From Haladaptatus sp. DYF46 (lineage in GTDB: Archaea > Halobacteriota > Halobacteria > Halobacteriales > Haladaptataceae), in contig NZ_JAJFAY010000014.1 of assembly GCF_021083305.1 (NCBI RefSeq), positions 1-63,046 on the forward strand: a stretch of DNA of 63,046 nt, read 5' to 3'. Position numbers and translations under genes: made by a program. Numbering within the stretch: position 1 is the stretch's first letter; each line of letters opens with the position of its first letter. Positions 55,243 through 62,919 of this stretch are shown here, piece after piece. The notes under the pieces are model-generated. The model was not told the DNA's origin. It searched no databases and saw nothing but the letters and a program-made list of their open reading frames with translations.

Positions 55243-55243
55243 A
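55181..55243 (+). CDS. 20-residue leader-like peptide in repeat copy 3
   Basis: ATG 55181 to TGA 55241-55243. Reads MRSLGYKLLTAKELSALTK plus Tyr, basic and amphipathic. The same reading is conserved, with changes, in copies 1 and 4. Stop lies 6 bp before the ATG of the small membrane protein, so it could be a translated leader; it may also be the residual N-terminus of a lost gene. Confidence 0.35.
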   Translation: MRSLGYKLLTAKELSALTKY

Positions 55244-55249
55244 TGAGTG

Positions 55250-55516
55250 ATGGATATTGATCGTATTGCGGATCTCTTTTTAGGAGCGCTGATGATCTTA
55301 CTTGGTCTCATACCGGCTGGATTTTTCCTCTTCGGATGGATCCCGACCAATCAGTTCGCCAGTACTGTTGGGTCTGTGGCTCACTACTCCTTGTTGAATC
55401 ACGTTCTCGTTCAACTCGTAGTGAGTCTTTGTGGCCTCGTTCTTGCAGCTGCTGGCGTCTTGACGATCAAATACGGCCGTTCGGACATCGGATCCAACAG
55501 TGCAGATCTCTATTAG
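55250..55516 (+). CDS. Two-TM membrane protein, copy 2 (full length)
   Basis: 88 residues from ATG 55250 (GTG 55247). Begins MDIDRIADLFLGALMILLGL, so TM1 at about 9-27, a polar loop with SNQFAST-like sequence, TM2 at about 50-72, and the tail KYGRSDIGSNSADLY shared with copy 1. Preceded by the conserved repeat. Function unknown. Confidence 0.6.
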   Translation: MDIDRIADLFLGALMILLGLIPAGFFLFGWIPTNQFASTVGSVAHYSLLNHVLVQLVVSLCGLVLAAAGVLTIKYGRSDIGSNSADLY

Positions 55517-55604
55517 CGACGATACAATGAACACAGAGGCTCTCTTCCTGCAGATGTGGATTCTGCGCTCTAACCTCATGAGAGGTAGCTCCCTTTGGCA
55601 CTCT

Positions 55605-55733
55605 TGAGCCGATTACTATGCATTTCGTGGTATATATTGACCGTGCAAGCTGGTGGTGATTTCGGTGATTGAATTCGGCTGCTCCGAACAATCAGGGGAA
55701 AAACAGTCTGTTTTCTGGGATTTCGGCGAGTTT
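55605..55733 (+). repeat. Copy B of the IS6-flanking repeat
   Basis: Homologous to 51755-51890 and 62840-62919: CTTGAGCCGATT, ATTTCGTGGTATAT, GATTTCGGTGATTGAATTCG, CTCCGAACAATCAGGGGAAA, TTCTGGGATTTCGG, ending at the IS terminal repeat at 55734. Confidence 0.75.
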
Positions 55734-55790
55734 GGCACCGTCTAGTTTTCCTCCTCGACTGGCGTGCGTTCATCGAGGGCTTGATGCACC
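55734..55790 (-). mobile_element. IS6-family relic: right end with transposase C-terminal codons
   Basis: GGCACCGTCTAGTT (55734-55747) differs by one base from the intact terminal repeat. On the minus strand it follows 15 codons and a stop reading HQALDERTPVEEEN, which matches the end of the intact transposase (HQSLNNRTPVEEELN). The rest of the IS is gone. Note the flanking repeat adjoins the right end here but the left end in the other copies. Confidence 0.8.
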
Positions 55791-56013
55791 GTATTTGAGT
55801 TTCTGACTGTACTCTGCTGTACGAATCATACCAATTAACAGTTCGTGTCGGCTTCACCCTCGGAGTCAGCCCCCGAGGCACTCGCCTTGCTTATCTGTAG
55901 ACGGCGAGAACTCACGAACAATTCGATATAGAAGATCGGTTTCTTTATTACAACCATAGCTATTCTTGTATGTTGAACGGTACCCTCCGAACCGATTCCC
56001 CCGTCAACAGCTG
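55791..56013. other. Intergenic remnant region
   Basis: About 220 bp next to the IS6 relic. The stretch ACCCTCGGAGTCAGCCCCCG and surrounding sequence look higher in GC than neighbours and could be an old fragment of a transposon-associated sequence, but I cannot assign it. An AT-rich promoter-like run precedes the next gene (55920-55975). Confidence 0.3.
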
Positions 56014-56505
56014 GTGAGTATCAGATGGAACCCCGATCGATCAAACCACTCCACTCCGTCTTCAGCACCCAAGAAGGCAACTCGAAATCCGCCAACGAAG
56101 CGAGCAGCACTCGTTGGTGGGGTTGCAGGGATATGTATCGGCCTCAGTTCGCATTTTTTGTTACTGGATTATTCTGTAGTAACTATTACCATCTGTCTCC
56201 TGTACTCCATCGGGGTTACGCTCATGATCGACTATGTCAGTATCCTCCGACAGACCCCCTACGATGGCGGAAGTTGGTGGACGATTGCCTTCGGTGCCAC
56301 CACTGGACTCGTTCTGATGGTTGTACAGCTGGTCTACCGCCCAATCGTTCCAGATAAGATCGCAGTAAAGCGCGGCCTCCCCGAGGGAGTGAGGAGCGTT
56401 CCGCTTAACCTCATTCTTATCTTGTGGCTTCTCATGTTCGGTGTCGCGTTAGTCTCACTGACATACGGGATCGGAATGGCAGTAACGGACATGTCCGAAG
56501 GCTAA
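56014..56505 (+). CDS. Four-TM membrane protein, unknown function
   Basis: 163 residues from GTG 56014 (TTG 55966 earlier in frame). Basic N-terminus then TM helices at about 30-48, 52-74, 86-105 and 130-155, separated by short loops (RQTPYDGGSWW). No recognised family. Plus strand, alone between remnants. Acidic residues fewer than in core genes, like other small membrane proteins of this region. Confidence 0.5.
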   Translation: MSIRWNPDRSNHSTPSSAPKKATRNPPTKRAALVGGVAGICIGLSSHFLLLDYSVVTITICLLYSIGVTLMIDYVSILRQTPYDGGSWWTIAFGATTGLVLMVVQLVYRPIVPDKIAVKRGLPEGVRSVPLNLILILWLLMFGVALVSLTYGIGMAVTDMSEG

Positions 56506-56608
56506 TCCTCTCTGTCAGCCTCTCGCTAGCTGGTTCAGGCCTGCGCCATCCTTCCAAGCAGCCTCCTTTCTGCCATGGTAATTAGCTGCTGAGTCACAGT
56601 TAGAGTAG

Positions 56609-56827
56609 TTCACAGAGCAGTTCAATGGTAGTGATGGCGAACATGAGGACGATTTCCCCGAACCGTCGACCAACCCAGCGCTCGCTCTCGCGCTCACCCA
56701 TCGCCATTTGCCCCGCCTCAACGACGCAAAGCTGATCGAGCGTACACACGGTGATCTTGTCGCTCCCACTGGGACGACATCTGATGCTGTGGAAGTGCTT
56801 GAGACTGCGACTGACTATTTCGATTGA
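56609..56827 (+). pseudogene. Remnant resembling a DUF7344 HTH protein C-terminus
   Basis: Frame open 56609-56827 without a start. Encodes EHEDDFPEP then LALTHRHLPRLNDAKLIERT and VLETATDYFD. The HLPRLNDAKLIE stretch fits the haloarchaeal DUF7344 winged-helix family (HLPKLxxAGLV). N-terminal half missing, so a decayed gene. Assignment rests on that short motif only. Confidence 0.4.
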
Positions 56828-56845
56828 GTACCTTATTATGGATTT

Positions 56846-57055
56846 TCAGAAATAGGCCTCTCTGATCACAAATAGTAGCCAGACTATCGGTACAAGAGCA
56901 AGTATCAAGCCCAATATGCCTATCGTATAGTTCTCTTCCAGGATTCCCCGCGCCCACCCCCTTCCGAGGTGAAAAATTGAAAAGAAAAGGACAACTAAAA
57001 TCGCATTGCGAAGCGAAAAGCCCAATCCTTCCGTATTGGGATCAGGTGACGACAT
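56846..57055 (-). CDS. Small two-TM membrane protein
   Basis: 69 residues. Hydrophilic N-terminus MSSPDPNTEG, TM1 about 15-32, a loop GRGWARGILEENYT, TM2 about 45-64. No family recognised. AT-rich upstream at 57056-57100. One of several tiny membrane proteins in this accessory stretch. Confidence 0.5.
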   Translation of the reverse strand: MSSPDPNTEGLGFSLRNAILVVLFFSIFHLGRGWARGILEENYTIGILGLILALVPIVWLLFVIREAYF

Positions 57056-57262
57056 TCCGTAATACTCTTTCTCGTCTTGTCATAAGCATTCTCCCGCTAC
57101 GTTCGTACACCTACTCAACGGGCGTTTCACCGAGAATAATGACTGACTAATGGGATATCAACAGAGCCAGTTTGACCGAACACCGCCGATTGCCAGTTGT
57201 ATTTTTCACCCCAACTAGCATGTAGTACCTGTGCTAATCAAGACAGCAATCCGATTTCTGTT

Positions 57263-57359
57263 GCCTAATCGCTTAAGCGGAAGTAACCTACCCACGGGAC
57301 CCCCGTCTTGATCTATACGCAGTCTGGGCTACAAACTCCTCATAGCTAAAGAGCTAAGC
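57263..57359 (+). repeat. Copy 4 of the four-copy repeat
   Basis: TTAAGCGGAAGTAACC, CGGGACCCCCGTC, ATCTATACGCAGTCTGGGCT and ACAAACTCCTCATAGCTAAA match the other copies. The peptide ATG is ATA here and the frame runs on differently. It leads directly into a decayed SWIM-finger gene, raising the possibility that the repeat was once the start of such a gene. Confidence 0.8.
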
Positions 57360-57364
57360 ATATC

Positions 57365-57547
57365 CACCGTAACGCATTCTGCAAGCACATGGCTGCAGTC
57401 GAAACCGCAACGGACGACGGGACGCTCGATATCTTCCCCTCCGAGGACGAAGACAATGCTGAACTGGAAGACTGCGACTGCGACGATCTCAGTGGCTTCC
57501 CGTGTTGACCATGCGTGGGAACCGGGCAGAAGACTTGCCGAACTAAC
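57365..57547 (+). pseudogene. Decayed C-terminus of a haloarchaeal SWIM zinc-finger protein
   Basis: Reads HRNAFCKHMAAVETATDDGT (57365-57424; the C-x-H half of a SWIM finger), an acidic stretch, then CDCDDLSGFPC, TGA at 57506-57508, and PCVGTGQKTC beyond it. The haloarchaeal family normally ends with FPCWPC, so the TGA replaces a Trp codon (TGG). The N-terminal CxC half and start are missing. A clear pseudogene with at least one deletion and one nonsense change. Confidence 0.7.
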
Positions 57548-57569
57548 TCTTGTTTCAGTTCTCTGTCTC

Positions 57570-58295
57570 TCAACTTCTCTCTAGATCACCAAGATAGAGC
57601 GCGAATAGCAACAGAAGCAAAACACCTAAGAGAAGCGTAAATGATGCAGCTGGTATCGCTACCGCTCGGAGACGATCGAACACATCTGCTATCAATACTC
57701 CTCCAATACCGACGGTGAGAGTACCCACTGTGTGCACGCTAGCCACCACCAATGAGCGTGATCCTCGCCCAACTTCCTTCCCAAGTGAAATTGCATGTCC
57801 AGCGGCATCCCACGCCAGGATCGTTAGCATGATCGCTCCGAGCAACTGCTGGTGGCTCAATTGTGCTGCCCATCCATTTACTACAGCACTATAGATGAGC
57901 AGCGCCGTACTGATCCCGGTGAGCGACCGTGATACAGATTCATGAAGTGGATAGAGCCCGAGTAACAGCATGACCGGACCAAACATCCCGCCGACGAAGG
58001 CGCTCCGTTCAATGAGATTTATCGGGAAAACGATACCCAGTCCAAGGGAGATGGTAGTGAGGAGACTCCCAAACAGTATACATGCAAGTCCACTCATGCG
58101 ATTCCAGCGACGCTGTACAACAATACTCAACTGGAGTATGAGCAGCCCTATTGCCTCGATGCCAACGATTTTTCGTTGGACCGGGTGTGTCGTAAGAACA
58201 CCAGCGACACAGACTGCAGCACAGAGAGCAATGGTACTACTCGTATAACTCGGGTATGTCGTAATTCGCGTATTGGAATTGTCCATACTTTCCAT
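57570..58295 (-). CDS. DUF7519-like polytopic membrane protein (DUF58 operon)
   Basis: 241 residues, about seven TM helices covering most of the length, no extended soluble domain. Last gene in the order DUF4129, DUF7269, DUF58, this one, which corresponds to DUF7519 in haloarchaeal operons of this type. It begins 5 bp after the DUF58 stop. Function unknown; the operon is thought to be linked to membrane-complex assembly with MoxR chaperones. Confidence 0.65.
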   Translation of the reverse strand: MESMDNSNTRITTYPSYTSSTIALCAAVCVAGVLTTHPVQRKIVGIEAIGLLILQLSIVVQRRWNRMSGLACILFGSLLTTISLGLGIVFPINLIERSAFVGGMFGPVMLLLGLYPLHESVSRSLTGISTALLIYSAVVNGWAAQLSHQQLLGAIMLTILAWDAAGHAISLGKEVGRGSRSLVVASVHTVGTLTVGIGGVLIADVFDRLRAVAIPAASFTLLLGVLLLLLFALYLGDLERS

Positions 58296-58300
58296 CTCTC

Positions 58301-59560
58301 TTACCTACTCGGCCAGACAACCGGGTTTCCTGGTTGCCAATTACAAATCGGTATCTGTGCATCCTGTAGCATCTGGATTCGATTCTTTCGTTCAATTTGA
58401 GCAAGTTCTGTGCCAAGAGTTTCATCCGTGCTCACATCTGGGCTCACTACCGTCGGTGTATGACCATCTACCGTAAGATGTTGTGCCGCGGTCACTCCAA
58501 AATCATCTAGTAACGGAGTAAATAACGTCACATCAACGCTTTTTCCACTCCGTGCGAGAAAGCTTCGTATCTGATCGGAAGGGTCTGTGTCTTGTATGGA
58601 TTGTGCGGGAGTTACAGAACGGGTCTGGTGATTCTTGAGGAGATGTGAAACTTCTGCTTGGTGGTACTGCCCTATACCTGGAGCTAGCCACTTGAACTCT
58701 TCTCCAATGATTGCGACGCCAATGCGCACAGACCGTTCACTGAGGAGTGTCGCTACCTTCGTCGCGGCAGCAACACTATAGGAGACTGCATGTGGTTCAG
58801 TTGCTCGACGGGTGCGGAACGCTTCTTCTCGTGCATCAAGACAGAGAATGACCGTTGTGAGCCGTTCCTCTCGAAATTCAACCGTCGTCAGATCCCCTGT
58901 TCGTGCAAACCGTCGCCAATCAATTCGATTTGCCGAGTCCCCACGCTGGTACGCTCGTGTCTGATAAAACTCGATGCCAGATCCACCAACAGTGGCACTC
59001 GTCTGGCCAGTGTGGCGCTGTGTCTGTTGCAAGGTAAAATCCCGAATCTCAACGGTACATTCTAGTGTCTCCTCTATGGCTGACTGCGTCTTGGACGAAA
59101 TTTCTGTTTGGACTCGCGTGCTGGCACAGATATCATAGACGACAGCTGTTGCTGGCTCAAACTGGTGGGTGCCATACTTTGCTCTGACTGTATAGTGGAA
59201 GGTCGTTGATTTACCCGGACGTAGGGTTGCTGTGTGTCGTGCGGTCCCATCGGTAACTGCTAAGAGCGGTGGTACCCCGTCAATCAGTCGTACATCGAAG
59301 AGTGTTTGCCTACCTGTATTTGTCACCGTGACGGTGACAGTAACCGAATCATCGTGTTCCGGTGTCTCATCAGTAAGCGTTCGAGATAGCGCCAAATCGA
59401 CTGCCGGTTCTGATGTCAACAGTGGGTATGTCACGTACACGATACAGACAACTGATGTTAAGAGAAGTGATGGCTGTTTGAGATAGACTCCAGCTGAGCT
59501 CGTAACTAAGGCCACAATGAATATTGTCTGCCATCGGTGAGTTCGGTGAACAGTCGTCAT
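58301..59560 (-). CDS. DUF58-domain membrane protein
   Basis: 419 residues. Two TM helices near the N-terminus (about 13-28 and 30-46), a CARDB-like beta domain (about 65-150), then the DUF58 signature SGIEFYQTRAYQRGDSANRI followed by DWRRFARTGDLTTVEF (about 203-238) and a VWA-like fold after it (VILCLDAREEA). DUF58 proteins work with MoxR AAA ATPases. Start overlaps the upstream DUF7269-like stop by 4 bp (ATGA). Confidence 0.88.
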   Translation of the reverse strand: MTTVHRTHRWQTIFIVALVTSSAGVYLKQPSLLLTSVVCIVYVTYPLLTSEPAVDLALSRTLTDETPEHDDSVTVTVTVTNTGRQTLFDVRLIDGVPPLLAVTDGTARHTATLRPGKSTTFHYTVRAKYGTHQFEPATAVVYDICASTRVQTEISSKTQSAIEETLECTVEIRDFTLQQTQRHTGQTSATVGGSGIEFYQTRAYQRGDSANRIDWRRFARTGDLTTVEFREERLTTVILCLDAREEAFRTRRATEPHAVSYSVAAATKVATLLSERSVRIGVAIIGEEFKWLAPGIGQYHQAEVSHLLKNHQTRSVTPAQSIQDTDPSDQIRSFLARSGKSVDVTLFTPLLDDFGVTAAQHLTVDGHTPTVVSPDVSTDETLGTELAQIERKNRIQMLQDAQIPICNWQPGNPVVWPSR

Positions 59561-60150
59561 GCTTCTCCGTGCTCGTTCTCATTTGCTACAATTGCAACCG
59601 CCGTCTGTCGAACCCCATACTGAAATGCAAGTTGATTGGAGACGTGATTACGGAGTTGGTATCCACGTGGTGGCGTTGTTTCACCAAGGAATGCGGCTGC
59701 TGTTCGATTCTCGGTCCATTCACCCTGCTCAAGGAATCTTTCTGCTTGTTGGTGCGACACATCTCTCGTTCGCTGGATAGTCAGTATCGCTGTCTCTTGG
59801 AGCTGTGCCTGGATTTGGGTACGCTCATTAGGCGGCAGATGCCGAGGTAAGACACGACTAGCCACGATTTGCTCGAGTTCTGATCCAGCTAGAGGAATCT
59901 CGGATGTTGTTTCTGGCGTTGCGGGTATGCCTCCTGAATCGGTGGTCAGCCAATTAATATTGAGTAACATCGCAACTGCAACCGTCGCAATTGAAACAAA
60001 AGTGGCTCCAATAATCGATCTATTATTTAACCAATCGTACGTTCCCCCGATTTCTATTTTCGAGAGTCCAACCATTACTCCCGCAACAATTAGTAAAGAG
60101 ATTCCGAGAAGTACCGTCCATTTGCGGGCAGTATTCAGATATCGATTCAT
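59557..60150 (-). CDS. DUF7269-like two-TM protein of the DUF58 operon
   Basis: 197 residues. TM helices at about 12-30 and 43-64, then a soluble region with ARVLPRHLPPNERTQIQAQL-type helices, ending NENEHGEA. Overlaps both neighbours by 4 bp (ATGA on each side), typical of the DUF4129-DUF7269-DUF58 arrangement in haloarchaea. Function unknown; assigned from position and layout. Confidence 0.65.
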   Translation of the reverse strand: MNRYLNTARKWTVLLGISLLIVAGVMVGLSKIEIGGTYDWLNNRSIIGATFVSIATVAVAMLLNINWLTTDSGGIPATPETTSEIPLAGSELEQIVASRVLPRHLPPNERTQIQAQLQETAILTIQRTRDVSHQQAERFLEQGEWTENRTAAAFLGETTPPRGYQLRNHVSNQLAFQYGVRQTAVAIVANENEHGEA

Positions 60151-60851
60151 TCCTGGCTAGCACCATTAGTAGAAAGTAGGTCTGAGAGAGCCGCCTGGAC
60201 TCGATTGTGATGTAGTGGCGTTACTGGTTTGTTACCATACTGGACTTCGACAAATGCCTTCGTGATTGTCTCCACAGCTTTTGGATCAAAACCTGCCTTG
60301 ATTACCGCAGCTTGACACTCTCTAGGTGTTCGAACTTGAGGATCGTCGATTTCTGCTATTTGAATCATTTCGATCCATGCTTTAGAGATATCGTTAGAAG
60401 GTTTTCCTCGTGGCCAGTCGCTTGCTGTGTGTTCTCGTGGTGTCGTGTTTTGATTATCGGATGGTGTCTTTAGGTGGCCTAATGTGATCTGGCCATGATT
60501 CTTCAAACCCAGCACGCAGATAATCAGCAGTAACAGACTTGTTATAAGGACGAGACGGTGGTTGTACAGTTGCTGTAAGCTGTCCAAAATCACGTTAATT
60601 AGCGGAAAGCCTGCTGCCCCGCCTCCTTTCATATTTAGCGAAAGGCCAAAGAGAGATAGAATTGCATTTAGAAGTAAATAAAGGAGTGCGAGGAGCGACA
60701 GTCCGGATTTTGGTGTTTGTGAGGATGAAAGCGTCGGTGTTGAATTTGTCGAGAGAGACAATTCTAACGTAGTAGTTGAGACACCCACGACAATAACGCA
60801 AAGGCATGCTGTAGTTACAGAGAGAAGTGAACTGCGAGTAATTTCGACCAT
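60147..60851 (-). CDS. DUF4129-domain membrane protein
   Basis: 234 residues. Three hydrophobic segments (about 8-27, 48-70 and 95-113) then a soluble C-terminal domain with AWIEMIQIAEIDDPQVRTPR and the terminal helix pair of DUF4129. First gene of the operon; in related operons an upstream MoxR ATPase gene is usual, but here upstream DNA (60852-61006) is too short for one and the next gene is unrelated. Confidence 0.75.
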   Translation of the reverse strand: MVEITRSSLLSVTTACLCVIVVGVSTTTLELSLSTNSTPTLSSSQTPKSGLSLLALLYLLLNAILSLFGLSLNMKGGGAAGFPLINVILDSLQQLYNHRLVLITSLLLLIICVLGLKNHGQITLGHLKTPSDNQNTTPREHTASDWPRGKPSNDISKAWIEMIQIAEIDDPQVRTPRECQAAVIKAGFDPKAVETITKAFVEVQYGNKPVTPLHHNRVQAALSDLLSTNGASQE

Positions 60852-61006
60852 CTATGCAGCTCTTATATCTTGTTCACAGACTTTGTTAGTTACGATAATT
60901 ATGCAAGTAAAAATGATGCCTGTTTCTCCACTATGGAGGACGCTTTGGAGCGGTCCTCGGCTGAACGGACCAGCCTAATTTCGTTTTACTTGTCTCATTA
61001 GTTATT

Positions 61007-61366
61007 CTACGGATTACCCGAGGAACGAATAGCGCTATGCAGAATCCAACCGCTCGCAAAGGCAGTTCCAATCATAATCAACGATGGACCATTTCTGAAG
61101 AACAGCCACACACTCAAACCCAAGAGTGCAAGTCCTGGGACAAGACTTTCGAACACGTTGGGGAGTGCAAAGATAGCGATCAGCAGATCAAGCAGTTTTC
61201 CGAGAGCAAAGACACCAACAACTGGAAGTGTCCGTGTAAGCGGTAATCCAAGGAGTAGCGTGAGTCCTGTTGTGAGTATACCAATGAGAAGCCAGCCAAG
61301 GAAATCGCGCTGCTCTTGGCGTGTTGTTTGTAAGCGCGACTGAAGCAATAAAGTTCTGGAGCTCAT
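61007..61366 (-). CDS. Three-TM membrane protein, unknown function
   Basis: 119 residues from ATG 61366 (ATG 61393 possible). Arg/Gln-rich N-terminus then TM helices at about 24-44, 47-70 and 80-98. Same strand as the DUF4129 operon, 155 bp upstream of it, so it may be part of the same transcript. No recognised family. Confidence 0.5.
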   Translation of the reverse strand: MSSRTLLLQSRLQTTRQEQRDFLGWLLIGILTTGLTLLLGLPLTRTLPVVGVFALGKLLDLLIAIFALPNVFESLVPGLALLGLSVWLFFRNGPSLIMIGTAFASGWILHSAIRSSGNP

Positions 61367-61399
61367 TGAGCCAACTAAATATTCATTCTCCAAGAATTC

Positions 61400-61600
61400 T
61401 AATAAAGGTGATCATCTATCTCAGATTTCCCCTGAGATCCGTTTAAACCGCACGACAAACGTTAAACTGCAACCACTGCGAAAAGGGACAACAGGAGAGG
61501 CAGTACACAGACCAAGAAACACTACGTTAGTATCTTATACTAACCCCAAACAAACTCAGGAAATTTGTTCCTCACATGTGAGTGCACAAACCGTATGGAA
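61400..61600. other. Intergenic region next to tRNA-Thr
   Basis: About 200 bp between a membrane-protein gene and the tRNA 3' end. I see no gene, repeat or clear terminator beyond short AT-rich runs. No second copy of the tRNA 3' end (attachment-site candidate) was noticed in the window. Confidence 0.4.
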
Positions 61601-61674
61601 AGCCTCGGGAGAAATTTGAACTCTCGACTGACTCCTTACAAAGGAGTTGCTCTGCCAGCCTGAGCTACCAAGGC
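61601..61674 (-). tRNA. tRNA-Thr (anticodon UGU)
   Basis: On the minus strand the sequence folds as a cloverleaf: acceptor GCCTTGG paired with CCGAGGC (one G-T), D arm GCTC/GAGC, anticodon stem ACTCC/GGAGT around loop TTTGTAA (anticodon TGT, Thr), and T arm GAGAG/TTCTC around TTCAAAT. Discriminator base T. 73-74 nt, no intron, CCA not encoded. Reads ACA codons. Confidence 0.92.
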
Positions 61675-61822
61675 ACTCCGATATCAAAGCACACTCAACA
61701 AAGGCCTTCTCCTTTCCTTGTCTTTTGCTATTGTATTCATTCCATGTCCTCCCTTCAACTGGTAGATCACGTAACTAGTTGCCACACAAGAACTTTGATC
61801 AAATACAGATAACTATCAAAAA

Positions 61823-62644
61823 ATGTTCCAGCGTCCGGTACAGCGAACTCTCTTTGATCTTGCATTCGGCGTTTATACTGCCATTCTTGCCCTAATAGTC
61901 GTAGGACTCCTCATGAGTACTCACTATCTTTCGCGTATCTCACTCGCTACAGCCTGCCTCGGCTTTTTGCTTGGCGTTGCACTTGCAATAGCTCGCGATG
62001 ATCTTACTGAATTACTCGTTCGCACTCGTCTCTATCTCGCGCTCTCACTCGGACCACTGTTGTTTCTCCTGATCACCGATATTGGTACTTCTTCCGGCAT
62101 CATCCCGGACGCGAATCTGCTACAAGATTTGACTGATGAAGCTCTACTCCTCACAATCACGGGACTCATTCTCTATGGTACAACCATGAATTACTATGCT
62201 GTGATCCTTCAGCAATACGAAGACGTGCTCGCAGAGTGGTTCGGACGAGCCGATACACGATATCTCCGTTTCGTTCGAATACTCTCGTTCGTGAGTGGTC
62301 TCGTCTTCCTTGCGAGTGGACTCATGCTTTCTATTTCAGTAGAACTCGTTCAGGGGTTGTTCGCCTCGATTGGTGGTGTTCTCCTTGCTAATGCAATAAT
62401 CGTCGGAAAACCCAAGCATTATACTCTGGTTGAGAGCGGACTCTTCGTAAAGCGGAGTGGCACACTCGCTATCCGATTTATTCCACGCCAGCAGCTTCGC
62501 TCGGTCGACTGCAGTGGGGATATTCTCACGCTTCATCGGGGATTCCCGTGGCCAGTGCCATTTCGATGCCGACTCGCATCGATTCCAAATTCTGACTCGG
62601 TTGTCCAGTCACTTCGGAAGTACGTAGACGGCGATCAGACCTAA
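61823..62644 (+). CDS. Polytopic membrane protein with C-terminal PH-like domain
   Basis: 273 residues. Six TM helices in about the first 200 residues, arranged in pairs, then a ~65-residue soluble C-terminus (HYTLVESGLFVKRSGTLAI, RFIPRQQLRSVDC) that reads like a bacterial PH-like beta domain of membrane proteins. Plus strand, 148 bp after the tRNA. Function unknown. Codon use like the rest of the accessory region. Confidence 0.65.
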   Translation: MFQRPVQRTLFDLAFGVYTAILALIVVGLLMSTHYLSRISLATACLGFLLGVALAIARDDLTELLVRTRLYLALSLGPLLFLLITDIGTSSGIIPDANLLQDLTDEALLLTITGLILYGTTMNYYAVILQQYEDVLAEWFGRADTRYLRFVRILSFVSGLVFLASGLMLSISVELVQGLFASIGGVLLANAIIVGKPKHYTLVESGLFVKRSGTLAIRFIPRQQLRSVDCSGDILTLHRGFPWPVPFRCRLASIPNSDSVVQSLRKYVDGDQT

Positions 62645-62839
62645 GATTTCTACCGAGTGAGGGCACGGCGAACTGGAGGTTGAGCAAGATATGATGCGAT
62701 CGTGGCATCAAGGAATGGCGTGAGAGTATCACTGACTGTGTGAAGTTGTCGATGAGGAGATTGACGAGTACAGCAAAGATTCCAACGAAAACAGAACAAT
62801 ATCAGACCTGCTTGTCAAATAAGTGTTCTCGAGAGGAGG
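62645..62839. other. Gap with possible decayed small gene
   Basis: About 195 bp. The frame ending CTTGTCAAATAA near 62820 reads VVDEEIDEYSKDSNENR, which resembles the start of a ribbon-helix-helix antitoxin, but no intact start joins it (ATGGCG at 62714 is followed at once by TGA). Probably a remnant. Confidence 0.25.
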
Positions 62840-62919
62840 GAGATGATTTCGGTGATTGAATTCGTCTGTTCCGAACGATCGGAGAAAAGTAGTCTGCGTT
62901 TTGGAATTTCGGCCCGTTT
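62840..62919 (+). repeat. Copy C of the IS6-flanking repeat
   Basis: GATGATTTCGGTGATTGAAT, then TCCGAACGATCGGAGAAAAG and GGAATTTCGGCCCGTTT directly before the IS terminal repeat at 62920; homologous to 51800-51890 and 55650-55733. Confidence 0.75.

Noticed and set aside
50481..57359. The four-copy repeat as a CRISPR array
   Set aside because: Copies are ~110 bp, kilobases apart and partly diverged; there are no short regular repeats with spacers and no cas genes.
61400..62839. tRNA-Thr as an integration site with a duplicated 3' end
   Set aside because: I could not find a second copy of the tRNA 3' end in the window; the partner site, if any, may lie outside.
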